NCBI GenBank assembly: GCA_030272585.1
Contig: BSYQ01000002.1
Span: 3,224,001-3,288,000, forward strand
DNA: 64,000 bases
Source: Bryopsis sp. KO-2023
Taxonomy: Eukaryota > Chlorophyta > Ulvophyceae > Bryopsidales > Bryopsidaceae
Reading direction: 5' to 3'
Part shown: positions 10,312 through 20,248 of the stretch, in pieces
Layout of the letters: the number at the start of each line of letters is the position of its first letter
How positions within the stretch are numbered: the first letter of the stretch is position 1
Made by a program: the position numbers and the translations under genes
The notes under the pieces: model-generated
Databases searched by the model: none
Told to the model about the DNA's origin: nothing
Seen by the model: only the letters and a program-made list of their open reading frames with translations

Positions 10312-10693
10312 CATATCACCTGCCATTCAGAAATTGCTTCTCCTGGATATGGCCACAGCATTGCCCAAACCAAAGCTACAAGAAATCCTGAATGGTGAAG
10401 AACAACCACCAAAAAAGAAAGCCAGGTCAGAGAACACTCCAACTTTTCAATTTTTTGGGGGTTGAATTCGAGAATAAAAAATATATATGCAAAAGGAATG
10501 GTAGTTTTCGAATGATTTTATGAGAAGATTTTTTAAAAAATACTCCTTGGTGGGTTTTCAACTCTCATAGAGCTGATGCAATGTTTTTCTATTCATTTTC
10601 AGTTTTTGACTGTTTTTTTTTTCTTTATAAATTAATTTATTCATGAATTTATTGATTTACTTGTTGTTTTTTTATTTCCACCAGGCCCCACTG
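10312..10693 (+). CDS. 3' end of an unknown gene (two exons)
   Basis: An exon at 10312-10435 follows ACTCCAG and ends at a GTCAG donor. It reads ISPAIQKLLLLDMATALPKP and then LQEILNGEEQPPKKKAR. A second exon after TTTCCACCAG at 10684 keeps the frame and stops after two residues. The basic end PPKKKAR resembles a nuclear localisation signal. It lies just outside the CACTA element, so the element may sit in an intron of this gene; upstream exons were not identified. No family is recognised. Confidence 0.35.
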
Positions 10694-11428
10694 ATGCTCA
10701 TACTTATCATAACAATGACAACTATCATTGTCTCTAACTAGACACCCCTGGCACCAATAGGAGGATCGGTTGAAACCATCTTTCAGGAATGTATGTTGAT
10801 CATATGTAGTTAGACAGGTACAGTAGAAATACGAGTGAAATTTGACCATTAACCTTGTGGGGAAAACGGGCAATTTTTCTCTGGAAGTGCTGGGCTGCAT
10901 TTCATTTGGTTTTCAATGTGAAACATTGAATAAGTTTCCGAAAAAAAAGAAAAAAAAAGAAAAAACTGACCAAATTCCCCTATGCCAGGCCACCGCCTAT
11001 AGCACTTGGGAAAACAGCGTTACATGTATGCTGTTCGTTTCCTGAAATCTCACCCAAAGGCAAGAAATGCTGCAGCACCGTCTTTTTTGTCCAAGCCCTG
11101 AGCAAAAACGAAATCCAGATCCCAAATCAAGATTTCCCCCGAGATTTGCCCAACAATTTGTTCACTACAATTCATTGCTTGTATTAATAATAACATTTTT
11201 TCTTAATTTCTTGAAGATCATTTCTTAGGGGAGGAAGCTGGAAACATCAACACAAACTAAACACGGCTAGCATTTGTTCAAGGGATTCATTACTGATCGA
11301 GTCTTTCCATGGTGTGAGGAAAAACCACCCAGAAGCAGAAGGAGCACCCTGCCAACTCTTCGTGACACCACTCGCCAGCGCTGGGCTTAACTAAGACACC
11401 ACTGTTTGGCACATCCCCGAAAACTCAC
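10694..11428. other. no gene recognised
   Basis: AT-rich with short open frames only. It should contain downstream exons of the minus-strand gene whose first exon is proposed at 11429-11532, but I could not identify any with both good splice sites and a recognisable protein. Confidence 0.3.
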
Positions 11429-11532
11429 CCCCATTTCCGTAGTTTGGAGTCTGGAGAAGCAGCATCCCCACTTTGACCCAGCAACGGGACCTGCATCGCT
11501 TCCTCGACATTGTCCGCCTCCGTTCCACTCAT
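11429..11532 (-). CDS. possible first exon of an unknown gene
   Basis: An ATG opens MSGTEADNVEEAMQVPLLGQ, and the 104-nt block ends at a perfect donor (GTGAGT at 11428-11423). An acidic N-terminus with a PLLG motif is common at the cytosolic start of multi-pass membrane proteins, but that is only suggestive. The frame is also open upstream of the ATG. Following exons were not found. Confidence 0.3.
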
Positions 11533-13383
11533 CGTTTCTTCCCCGCGAACGACAGAAAACCCCTCAGGCCCTCCTCTCGTCAAACGCTGTGGCGGGGAAG
11601 ACCTTCTTTTCGAAGGAAGTCTGGTGGCGTTTTTGATATCGCGAAAAGTGGCAGGGTTTTGCACGGATATTAGTAATCACTTATTACACTGCGAAATCAC
11701 CCTCCTTCAACATGACGACACCAAAAATTGTCCAAAAATCTTGTAAAAATCGCCCCTCGGGTCATCATGATGCGATTGCAAATGATACTTTCAACGATTA
11801 CGCGACATCTAATAATGTTTGTGCGGCGCTTGGATACATATTCTTGCGGCTCAGTGTTAAACACGCGTGTTTGTTTTGAAATGTAAATGTTGTTTGTTTG
11901 TTTGTTTCGTTTTGAAAAGAACGACAGATTGGCATCAAAACACTTGATTGAATGCGACGGCTTAACCAGGACACCAGACGTCTTTGTTGACGTCGACATC
12001 AATGCCAACCCAACGACAACCCAACCCCAGCTAAAACCAGCGTCGGCTGGGTTATACGGGGTTTCGGTTTTTATGTTTTTTCTGTCTTTGTGAGAAGATA
12101 AATGGATTTACAGACTTTTCATCGTTATTGGTGCCGATCTGCTCAGGGATGAGGGGGGAACAAAATCTCCCCTCAGATTTTGGAGTCCAGGAGACGATCG
12201 TCGCCACCAGTTCAATTTTGATTTTTTGTATATGCTCCTGGAATATGACCAGTTCGATGATCTTTTTTTTGATATGCTCCTGGAATACTTGTTTTGGATG
12301 CACCAAAAACAGTATATGCAACAGTATATGAGAAAGCTTAGTTCATTTTTGTTTTTTGGAGGCATGTTTTCAGGGAAGAGAGGGCTTTGTTTGGAAGGTC
12401 CCTTCCTCTGCTCACCTAGCTTTGACTTTGAAGCTCGTTTTTTAACGAGATATCAAGGACAAAACTTACAATAGCTGAACATCTGACTAATTACAGGGAT
12501 GATGTATTTGTAACGCAGTTTTGAGCAACTTTTTCTTTTTGATCTTTGTTTCAATCAGTTGAGCGACAGGAGACAAATAAAAAGAAATTCTTTTTTTTGG
12601 GGGTGGGGGGGCATGCCCAGGGGGGCGGTGTACATGTTGGCACCTTCTTCCATTCTCATCTCCAGGCCGGACTAAGTTTTACTTTCGTTTTTTGGACTGA
12701 TAAATCCATCCTCGAAAGAGATGAGTTTTGCTCAGTGGATGCCTAGTTCCTTGAGCATCTCCTCACTTTCTAGCGGAAAATTTTGCGACGGCGATGCTAC
12801 AGTGTTTCTGTAGTTTCTATGTCTGTTTTCTGCGGCGGTGCACGAGTGGCGGCGGCACAAGTGGCGGCGGCACAGGATGACGGGGGCCAATTTTCTCAGC
12901 AATATATCTAACCTGACAACCGAAGAAAATTTTCCCCTGTTGCCCCTGCCGACAAAACGTGTTACAACCGCAACGAAATTAAAAACTACCTTCACGACAT
13001 CGTGTCTGCACCACTGAGAGAAAAAGCCTTTTTAGCGGCAGAGGTCTTAATTGTTCGTGCATTCAAGTGAAAACATCGATGTTAAACAGAGATATTGCTG
13101 ACGATCGGATTGCATGGAAGCAACACAAGCTGTTTGGGTCTGGTTAAAACGAACCTTGCATCAACCGCCGATCGATGCTGTGACCTCCGAGAGTGATCAC
13201 TGGCCTTTTTTTTTCATTAAAGGAACAATGCACCAGACCGAAGCAGGGGATTCATCATTTGCACACAATCAGGGAAACCATTCTCGTCATTTTTTACTGT
13301 GACTTTGGGAGGGTATGTATTCCCCCAGATTCGGCAGAGAAACGGGCCAGATTAAAAGAGAATTGGACAAAAGGATAATGTGT
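11533..13383. other. intergenic or unresolved, short frames only
   Basis: I see no recognisable protein. Noted: a near-duplicate ATATGCTCCTGGAATA segment at about 12230 and 12270, a poly-G run near 12600, and a GGCGGCGGCAC-type triplet repeat near 12840-12870. A 55-bp segment at 13225-13279 has a relative at 15188-15242. A minus-strand frame at 12732-12995 is open but ambiguous with other frames. Confidence 0.3.
13225..13279 (+). repeat. dispersed 55-bp segment, copy 1
   Basis: Starts ACAATGCACCAGA and aligns without gaps to 15188-15242, with about ten differences in 55 positions. Flanks are unrelated. Origin unknown: it could be a diverged exon or short-repeat piece. Confidence 0.5.
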
Positions 13384-13456
13384 GTCCACGTGGCCTAATG
13401 GAGAAGGCGTCTGCCTCCGGAGCAGAAGATTGCAGGTTCGAGTCCTGCCGTGGATG
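13384..13456 (+). tRNA. tRNA-Arg (anticodon CCG)
   Basis: The cloverleaf is complete and has no intron. The acceptor stem GTCCACG pairs with CGTGGAT (one G-T at the first pair). The D-arm region TGGCCTAATGGA carries the A box. The anticodon stem TCTGC/GCAGA encloses the loop CTCCGGA with anticodon CCG. The T arm GCAGGTTCGAGTCCTGC has a perfect B box, GGTTCGAGTCC. The discriminator base is G at 13456; no CCA is encoded, as expected for a eukaryote. A short T run follows at about 13475. CCG decodes the arginine codon CGG. Confidence 0.93.
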
Positions 13457-14170
13457 CCTTTCGTTGCATTGCTTTAATTTTCAACAAAAAGTGGGAAGAC
13501 CAGCTGGGTTTGGATCAGTAAAACACGGACCCACGACTCTCTTTGATACGGGGTGGTACTTCATCTTAAAGTATTCTTGGTAGATTCTGTACGCTGGATT
13601 TACTATTTTTGGTTTCAATGGAGCCCCTGGCTTCTGTGTGTGTAATTTTGATTTTTGATTCATTGATTGAGTCCCGAAGGCTTTAGTACTCAAGTCCGTA
13701 TTTACAAACAACAATTGTCATTCAAAAAGAGCAATAGAGGGATCGGAGTGCTGGTCAGTGACTAATGGTACATCTTCACAAAGAATGATTGGGTGGGGCA
13801 ACTGTTCCCGACTGTAGCCTCAACTGTTCTTTTTGATACTTTGCATATCCTGAGTTTAAAATCGTGAACTCTGGAGTTCCAGAGCTTAGGGTTCCAAACC
13901 ATGACGTGTTCCACCATCCTGAATTCAGGTAAAGGGACTTTCCACACGCTTTTTCTTTTCGGTTTATCAAGTATCATGTTAATCTTTAACCTTTATTTTT
14001 CGGCGTGTTGCGTTGCAAAATGGGAGAGTGGATACACACTTTGGATTGTTCTGGATATGCCTTGTCTAAGACCTTGTTACTTAAGGTTAACCATGGATTT
14101 CTTTAACTACGGATTTCAGCGCTTCGGGAGTTGAACCCGAAGTAAGCCACAACGCTGCTTGTCTGTCATG
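13457..14170. other. no gene seen between tRNA-Arg and U2
   Basis: Only short open frames. On the minus strand near 14124-14144, 3' of the U2 gene, there is a tRNA T-arm-like hairpin (CTTCGGG TTCAACT CCCGAAG), but no matching acceptor, D or anticodon arms, so it is not a tRNA gene. Confidence 0.35.
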
Positions 14171-14359
14171 GGTGCACGATCACAGCGGCAGTGCAAGACT
14201 GCAACCATGCCGTGCAGGGCAAATGCAAGCATCTGTTACCCCCGCACCCCATGAAAAATCAATTTAATCGTCAAGGGATCGAATAGATCCCATATCAGCG
14301 ATTAAACTGATAAGAACAGATACTACACTTGATCTTAGCCAAAAGGCCGAGAAAGGTAT
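14171..14359 (-). ncRNA. U2 spliceosomal snRNA
   Basis: Read on the minus strand, the 5' end is ATACCTTTCTCGGCCTTTTG, continuing GGCTAAGATCAAG and then the invariant branch-point-pairing segment GTGTAGTATCTGTTCTTATC, all hallmarks of U2. Stem-loop II follows (GCTGATATGGGATC), then an Sm-type site (GATTTTTCA near 14255) and a terminal stem-loop ending GATCGTGCACCC, the usual U2 3' end. About 189 nt is normal for U2. The 5' start matches plant-type U2 rather than the animal ATCGCTTCTCGG. I did not find a plant-type USE (TCCCACATCG) or a clear TATA upstream, so the promoter is undefined. It base-pairs with the intron branch site in the spliceosome, consistent with the intron-rich genes around it. 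Confidence 0.95.
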
Positions 14360-15967
14360 GAGTTTCAAAAGAAAGGCACCTGTGTTGGTAGCAAAAAAAC
14401 CCTTGCTTTTCTACCTTTTTTGCGTGTTGGAGAAAAGCGCTTGAGAACGACCCTGGTGGACGGTGCAAACGCCTGTGCCTCTGCTCGAGGTTCCTGTGCC
14501 GAGGACGTCTATGGGGTTCTTCAAGGAGGGTCTCTTTCAATCGATCGGTCAATCGATAGGTATCAGTGGTTGAAACTCTCAACTAGTCACGTGATACCGC
14601 CGTTACTGGGGTTCCAGTCACTTCGGCATGGTGGTACTTGGTACTGGTGGAGTTTTTTCTTGGAACAACGTTCCACTCTGTGTACCTCGTTCTCCACCAC
14701 GCAGACTGTGCTGGAGCTTTGCAGAAGTGACATTTGGATTTGTCGTCTGCACTCGAAAAAACTAATCATAATCATAATTACAACCCACAGCAAAAGAGAG
14801 CCATCACCCTCTATGATGCTGGAACAAAGACAAAAAGGAAAGAAAAGAAAGAGAAAAACAAAAAAAACAAAAACAAAACAAAAACCTTAGGATTGTAAAC
14901 TGCACTCGAACTCCATCCCAAAGTCTGAAAATGGCGTGCGTTGAACTGACACAAAAGAATGTCGAGCAGGGTAGCGCCTGTTTATCACCCAAGCGGGGAC
15001 TGTTGAGCGTGGATCGAAGGTGTATGTCATTGGTTTAGTGTTGAGCGTTGATGGTGCATCCTCTCCAAGGGGTGGGTCTGTTCTGGTGCCTTCTCTGAAA
15101 AGTGGGTGGCGGAATGGGTGAAGTGTCAGGCAAAGCGTCAGGCGGGAAACCGAGCAGCGATCACAGGCCGCCTACCTTGGTGGAAAGACAATGCACCAGA
15201 GCGAAGGACAGGATTCACCATTGGTACACATTCAGAGAGACCGTTGAATTTTTGTCGTTTGATGGGTTCTGTTGCCACTTCTTGATCATTTTCCCTTCAT
15301 TCTTGTCTTTCTTTGCACCTTCAGTTACTTGCACATGAATATTAAGTGATGCAAAGACTGGGGCGCCGAACCGTTCCATCTAAATTTGGGTGGACCTTTC
15401 TGGCTGCTGGTGCGTTGTTTGTTGCCCACGAGCACTGGAGGCATTAACCCCGTTATTGGCATTGCAGATCTAGTAAATAGGTTTCGTCTCCTCAGCGCTT
15501 TTAGAATGTGCACAGTCGAGTGCTATGAGGCTGCCAGCACTCAAGTATAGGCACTGCCATCGTCTGCAAGTTCTCAGTTCTCGGGGTGTCCAAGCATATG
15601 GTGGAATGGTGAGGGTTTTCAGCTCACAACAGTTATGGGGTTCAAAAAAACACAAGGAAAGCAGTTCTATGAGTTGATAGAAAATGAGCACACAACTGAT
15701 CTAACTGAGTTTCTAGATACAAACGATTTTAGTGGCTGAGATGATGCACCGATGTGTTTTAAAAGTGAAGTTCATCATTCCGTTGCAATACTTGACCACC
15801 CTTGGTAGTTTGGGTGGTGTAACACATGATTTTCGTATTGAAAGAACAACAGCTTCTCAAGACTATAAATTCGAAGATTACCACCATGGATTGTTAAGTG
15901 AAGACAAAGAAACGACAATCAGAACAATTCTAACATTGAGAAACCTCGCTACGTTTCACGTGATTAA
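14360..15967. other. no gene recognised
   Basis: Short frames on both strands without domains. It contains the second copy (15188-15242) of a 55-bp segment also found at 13225-13279. Pyrimidine runs and A-rich low complexity occur at 14825-14885. Confidence 0.35.
15188..15242 (+). repeat. dispersed 55-bp segment, copy 2
   Basis: Gapless match, about 82 percent by eye, to 13225-13279, in the same orientation. The two copies lie on either side of the tRNA-Arg and U2 genes. Confidence 0.5.
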
Positions 15968-16993
15968 CTATCGAAGCAAGAAATCCCAAAATGTAATCGT
16001 GCCAACAACGTCGACCACCACAAGCTCACTACGATCTACCCACAAGCATAAAGATGTGCGCTCAACACCAATAGATCTTATCAGCTTTTGCTCAACAATG
16101 TCCCAAATATCTACCGTGCTCCCCCTCGATCCGATGACTATTCGAGAATCATCTAGATCAACACATTTGACCCATTTAAGGATTCGGTACGTTTGATTAA
16201 CCTCTCCATGTTCTAAACTCCAAAGTTTAACACTGTTGTCAAACGATCCGCTCAATACCCAATCTCCATGAACAACAAGAGATAGCACACTTGAGGAGTG
16301 CACTTGAAAACTTTGAACACATGCCGCTGTGGAGATATCCCACGCACGAATACTTCCATCGAGGCATCCAACAAGTAAGATTTTCCCATTGCAAGCTGAT
16401 GCCAAGGCCCGAATATGGCAAGAATCTTCAAGTAGTTGTTGTTCGCACTCCCAAGTCCCTGGCCTCCACAACCGAACCCTACGATCATCTCCAGCACTTG
16501 CCACCATGTCTCCAACCTCGACAATGCAAGCCACCATTCCCATATGTGCCATGAATTGTGACAATAAGACGCTTCTCTCGATACTCCACACATGTATGCG
16601 GCCCCCTTGGTTTCCGCTCAAAACCACGTCCTCCAACAAGCATAAAGAACACGACCTCGTTCCCGTTTCGATCACCTTCCTGATTTCTCTCTTTCTCAGG
16701 TCCCATATTTTAATCCAGCTCTCACCCCCTACTCCGATCAGGTTGTTTCTTTTTACGGCACAATAAACTTCTGAAGCAACATTTTTCAACACAAATGTGA
16801 TAGGCTGCACATCTCCAGCCCTCCAAGATTTTTCCAAATCCACTTTCTTTTTCAAGCTAGGATCAGAAGCTGCAACCATCCATGCCGAAGCTACACAAGC
16901 GCATTTGGCGACCTCGCTAGGTGGCAGAGGTCCCAGAATATGAGTGATGAGATCTACTGGTAAATCCCACTGATGTTGAGCTGTGGATTCCAT
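15968..16993 (-). CDS. F-box/WD40-repeat protein (SCF substrate receptor type)
   Basis: This is an intronless frame of 341 residues with a natural ATG at 16993. Residues about 11-46 form an F-box (LPVDLITHILGPLPPSEVAK, then CVASAWMVAASD). Seven WD40 blades follow, each ending in a W-D or W-S dipeptide: IKIWDLRKR, IHVWSIERS, VRLWRPGTW, IRAWDISTA, VKLWSLEHG, VDIWDIVEQ and ITFWDFLLR. Seven blades make one complete propeller. By family, the F-box binds Skp1 in an SCF ubiquitin ligase while the propeller recruits phosphorylated substrates; the substrate here cannot be told. It is short compared with Fbw7 or Met30, with no N-terminal extension. The upstream region to about 17,300 probably holds its promoter. 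Confidence 0.88.
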   Translation of the reverse strand: MESTAQHQWDLPVDLITHILGPLPPSEVAKCACVASAWMVAASDPSLKKKVDLEKSWRAGDVQPITFVLKNVASEVYCAVKRNNLIGVGGESWIKIWDLRKREIRKVIETGTRSCSLCLLEDVVLSGNQGGRIHVWSIERSVLLSQFMAHMGMVACIVEVGDMVASAGDDRRVRLWRPGTWECEQQLLEDSCHIRALASACNGKILLVGCLDGSIRAWDISTAACVQSFQVHSSSVLSLVVHGDWVLSGSFDNSVKLWSLEHGEVNQTYRILKWVKCVDLDDSRIVIGSRGSTVDIWDIVEQKLIRSIGVERTSLCLWVDRSELVVVDVVGTITFWDFLLR

Positions 16994-17305
16994 CAGGACC
17001 TGTGGTGATCATTGGAACAAAAGGAACAGTGAGGTTTGCACCTCATGAAACTAGCAACTCTGATCCCAGCAAATCAAAAAAATCAATGGCGCAGAAGAAC
17101 GACAGCTGAGGCCTTTTTCGTGGTTTCTTTTTTTTTTTTTCGGTAGAGTGACGCCGTTTCGTTGGTTCACATCACGCAATGGTTTTCTTTTGGTTTCCCC
17201 ACCAGACAGGCGCGCGTGCCTTTTAACCTACTCCTGCTACACACTAGGGACGTTTTTCAATTTAAAAAAAAATGAAAAACTGGTGTGTTGGTGTTTGTTC
17301 TTCAG

Positions 17306-17464
17306 GGTACAGAAGCAACCGCCGCCACTGCTGTTGCTCTCTCAAAGCTCGCCATTGTAGGCCCCTCGGAACCTCAGTATGTGGCCGACCATCCCTTCCT
17401 TTTTTTTATTGTCGACATTGAGGCTGGGGATGTTTTCTTCCAAGGGACCGTCACCTCGTTCTGA
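17306..17464 (+). CDS. serpin C-terminal exon (hinge, reactive-centre loop and final strands)
   Basis: The exon begins right after a GTTCTTCAG acceptor and reads GTEATAATAVALSKLA, the serpin hinge and reactive-centre loop. It continues YVADHPFLFFIVDIEAGDVF and FQGTVTSF before the stop. FVADHPFLF and the small-residue hinge are the serpin signatures, and small residues through the hinge are what an inhibitory serpin needs. Only the last 52 residues of a normal 370-400 residue serpin are present. The F-box/WD40 gene starts on the other strand about 310 bp upstream, and I found no earlier serpin exons in the window. It may be an orphan fragment or the end of a gene with a very long intron. It lies near the bestrophin/CACTA block, so capture by a transposon is possible but unproven. 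Confidence 0.75.
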   Translation, partial: GTEATAATAVALSKLAIVGPSEPQYVADHPFLFFIVDIEAGDVFFQGTVTSF

Positions 17465-20001
17465 TCAAGGAACTGTCTGGAAGTATTTTTGACCCATCTT
17501 TTGAATTAAAAGAACGGGCTTATTTTTAATAAGGATGAAAAAGGATGTGAAATACAACCCAGAAAAAAAAAAAGATTGTTGGCAATGGGTGTATGCATCA
17601 AAAAGCAAGACTTCAAGGAGTCTGTTTCACCTTTGGCCGGGATCATATGCTCATTAATTGAGTGTTTGAGTGTGTTTTTCTCCTTAGTAGAGCTACTAGA
17701 CACCAGATCTTATGTATTCCTTAGCAGGATGATTTGTGTTCATTGAATGATTCCAGCACTTGCACCGACAACAGTATTCATGTACTCTTATCAGTTGCTG
17801 TTGCAGTTGCTGTTTTAATTTCTTAGTTTTTGGATGTGGTGATAGACACTTATGAGAAAATAAACCAAAGGTTCTGACGCTTACATATGGAAACGCACAC
17901 TTATATGCGTGTCATATTCAGGATAGGATTTTTTGTTGTAATTCATTGATCAAGATGCACATGAATCCACGTGGATAGAGTGGGTGAGGACGAGGATTTT
18001 TTTTACGTATTCGTTGGAGCTGTAGGTTTTTGTTCCATCTTGTTCTGCCCTGGGGTACTAACAATCCAAACTAATTGTCTGGTAGCCCCTCCTTTTTCAG
18101 TGAATCGAAAAACAGCGAGAGTTTCACGAAGCACCCCTTCTTCCACACCCCCGTTCTGCTTGATGTTACACTGTGAAAATCCAGAAAACAACGCTGACTC
18201 TTGCAACTTTAACTTTGAATTTACGAATCTGGGCATCAGCCAAACCTAAAGTGTAAGCAAACGGGAAGAAAGGAAAGCAAAAAAAAACCCTTGGATAGAA
18301 AGCATCCATCAAAAGTAAATAAAAAAGTAAAGTAAAAAACTCGGCAAACAATGCACCAAGCAAAATGCAGCAAAAGAAGAATGAAGGCTGCTTGATAAAG
18401 AAGGCCACAAAGAGAAAACCCCGATAAAGCCTAAAAATCCGATGGTACCGTGGAAGTGGCGTTTCAGAGGTCTTGGGGTTTTTGAAGGTTTTCGAAGCAA
18501 GGTACATATGCAATTGGTTTTCGTATGGATCGTGGAGATACAATTCTGACCGGGTCCGTAGAGTGGATCGTCGCGACTAAAATTACGATTCGGCGGGGGT
18601 ACGAATCCTGCTCTCCACATTTTTATTTTCACACAACAAAGAGCACCATCCTGCAGTGTATTGAGGCACTCCCAGCCGCTTTCTCAAAAAACGATGCACG
18701 ACGGTTCTTGATTCCACACAGCGACGCCAAACACACATCCTTGTGGGACAGGAGTGGATGGCTTCCCAGCGTTTGACGATACACGCCAAATCAACAAACT
18801 TATGTGCTGAGAACACCATACCTTTGAAATAGTTTTGCTGCGATTGATAAAATGCTCACTTCTCTATCTTCAGTTAGCTTTGATATTGAACACCTGTACA
18901 ATATCATTAAGCGTATCGTTTTTTTCAGTGGCCGACCATGACCTGGCTCCTCTCGACACCACGTTTTTGGGACATAAGTCCAAGAGAGGCCAGGCTTGCT
19001 GATCGAAGTTCGAAAGCCAAGGCCTCACCAATAAACTCCAAATATCGATGGCGGCAGCGCACTCTGTACCTGTGTCGAAAAGCACCACATACACGCTGAC
19101 CACCATCTGCACGCACTCTTCCTCAACACAGGTCCAGTCTTTTCTTATCTCATTCTTCCTTTGAAACCTTCATTCATAGGCCTCATTCCAACGGAGGAAC
19201 TCTGTTATACAACCGCCTGCGCGGTTGTAACCGTTTGCGAGGTGCAATATATTTCCGAAAGTGTCGGCGCAGCGTTCGTTTACAGAAATCACAATATGGC
19301 TCAAATCATAAACCTGCTGCCATATGGTTCTCGCCTCGGCCAGAGAAACCCTAGGGTAACGAGGATGACGCTGCCACCCCAAAATTGCCGGCGCCTTGGG
19401 ACGACTTTGCCCATCTGCCGGACTGGGAAGACAAGAGACCCCCAAATGAACTCAAGTTTTACTTGTGCTGCTCGTGTTCCTGACGACGATTTTGAGTCGT
19501 TTGGGGAACAGATCCCTATAGAGTGCGAAGCAGTACAACCTCTGAAGCGGAGCTGGCTTTTCGGCGACTATGAGGGCAGAACAAACGGGACAATGGTGGG
19601 AATGGGGTTGCCTGCTTCTGTTTCCAGCGCTCCTTTGGGGGTCGTGCTCCTTTTTGGTCATTTGTTCTCTGACTATTATTCATGAAAAACAGATGCATGG
19701 TGGCGTTCAAAAATGGAGTGAACAAAGACAACCTTCCCGCATCCAGGAATCAATTGTTGAAAGACAACAACGGCATGTATCCACATCCCTGCAGTGAGTT
19801 GCGGAACTTGTGGAGCAATGAAAAGGGTCAAGTTGCCGTTTTCACGAAGACGTTCTGTGCCTCCAGGAACCCCACGCCCAATGGGATATTCTGGTCGCTT
19901 GTTTATTTCACTTCCGTGGCAACAGGTACCTCAGATGGATCTAACGTTCAAGACAAAAATACATACCCTTCCCATTGCTGACGATGTTTTCTTCTCTGCA
20001 G
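17465..20001. other. unresolved stretch with a few exon-like pieces
   Basis: No domain is recognised. Protein-like snippets lie near 19366-19470 (+ frame, EDDAATPKLPAPWDDFAHLP). A hydrophobic piece near 19583-19680 (LLLFPALLWGSCSFLVI) and a piece at 19794-19990 might belong to the bestrophin-like gene that follows. Splice connections could not be established. 17,500-18,500 shows only short frames. Confidence 0.3.
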
Positions 20002-20248
20002 TTGTGGAGGCGTATCGAACCTGTGGAGAAAACGGCTGTCTCTCTGACTCTTTGCCTGCCCTAGATACTCCAGCAGCTGCTGGTGGGGCCTTGGCCGCTG
20101 TCAGCTCTTTTGATTTGGCTTTAATGATAGCGTTTCGAGTGAACGCCACGTTTTCTCGATGGCGTGAGGCGGGTATCGCTTGGGAAAATTTGAACAATTG
20201 CACCTCATGTGCCTTATTCTGCTTTGCTCAAAAAAACATTGAAAGACG
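20002..20248 (+). pseudogene. bestrophin-like anion channel fragment
   Basis: After a TTCTCTGCAG acceptor the frame reads VEAYRTCGENGCLSD, a short variable part, and then SSFDLALMIAFRVNATFSRW followed by REAGIAWENLNNCT. The pattern FRxNxxxxRWxEAxxxWxxLxN is the bestrophin/RFP-TM signature (FRTNTAYARWWEAR in typical members). Bestrophins are chloride or bicarbonate channels of plasma, thylakoid or bacterial membranes. The family reading ends at about 20248, exactly where homology to the CACTA right-end module begins. I treat it as a truncated host-gene piece joined to the transposon end. Upstream exons for the earlier membrane helices are not confirmed. Confidence 0.5.

Noticed and set aside
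12732-12995. Minus-strand 87-residue ORF
   Set aside because: Other frames of the same stretch look equally protein-like, and there is no domain or splice support.
14124-14144. Second tRNA gene downstream of U2
   Set aside because: Only a T-arm-like hairpin is present; no acceptor, D or anticodon arms pair.
17232-17241. CACTAGGGAC as the left end of the second CACTA copy
   Set aside because: No subterminal motifs follow it, the terminal match is poor, and the flanking triplets (ACA and TCA) differ.
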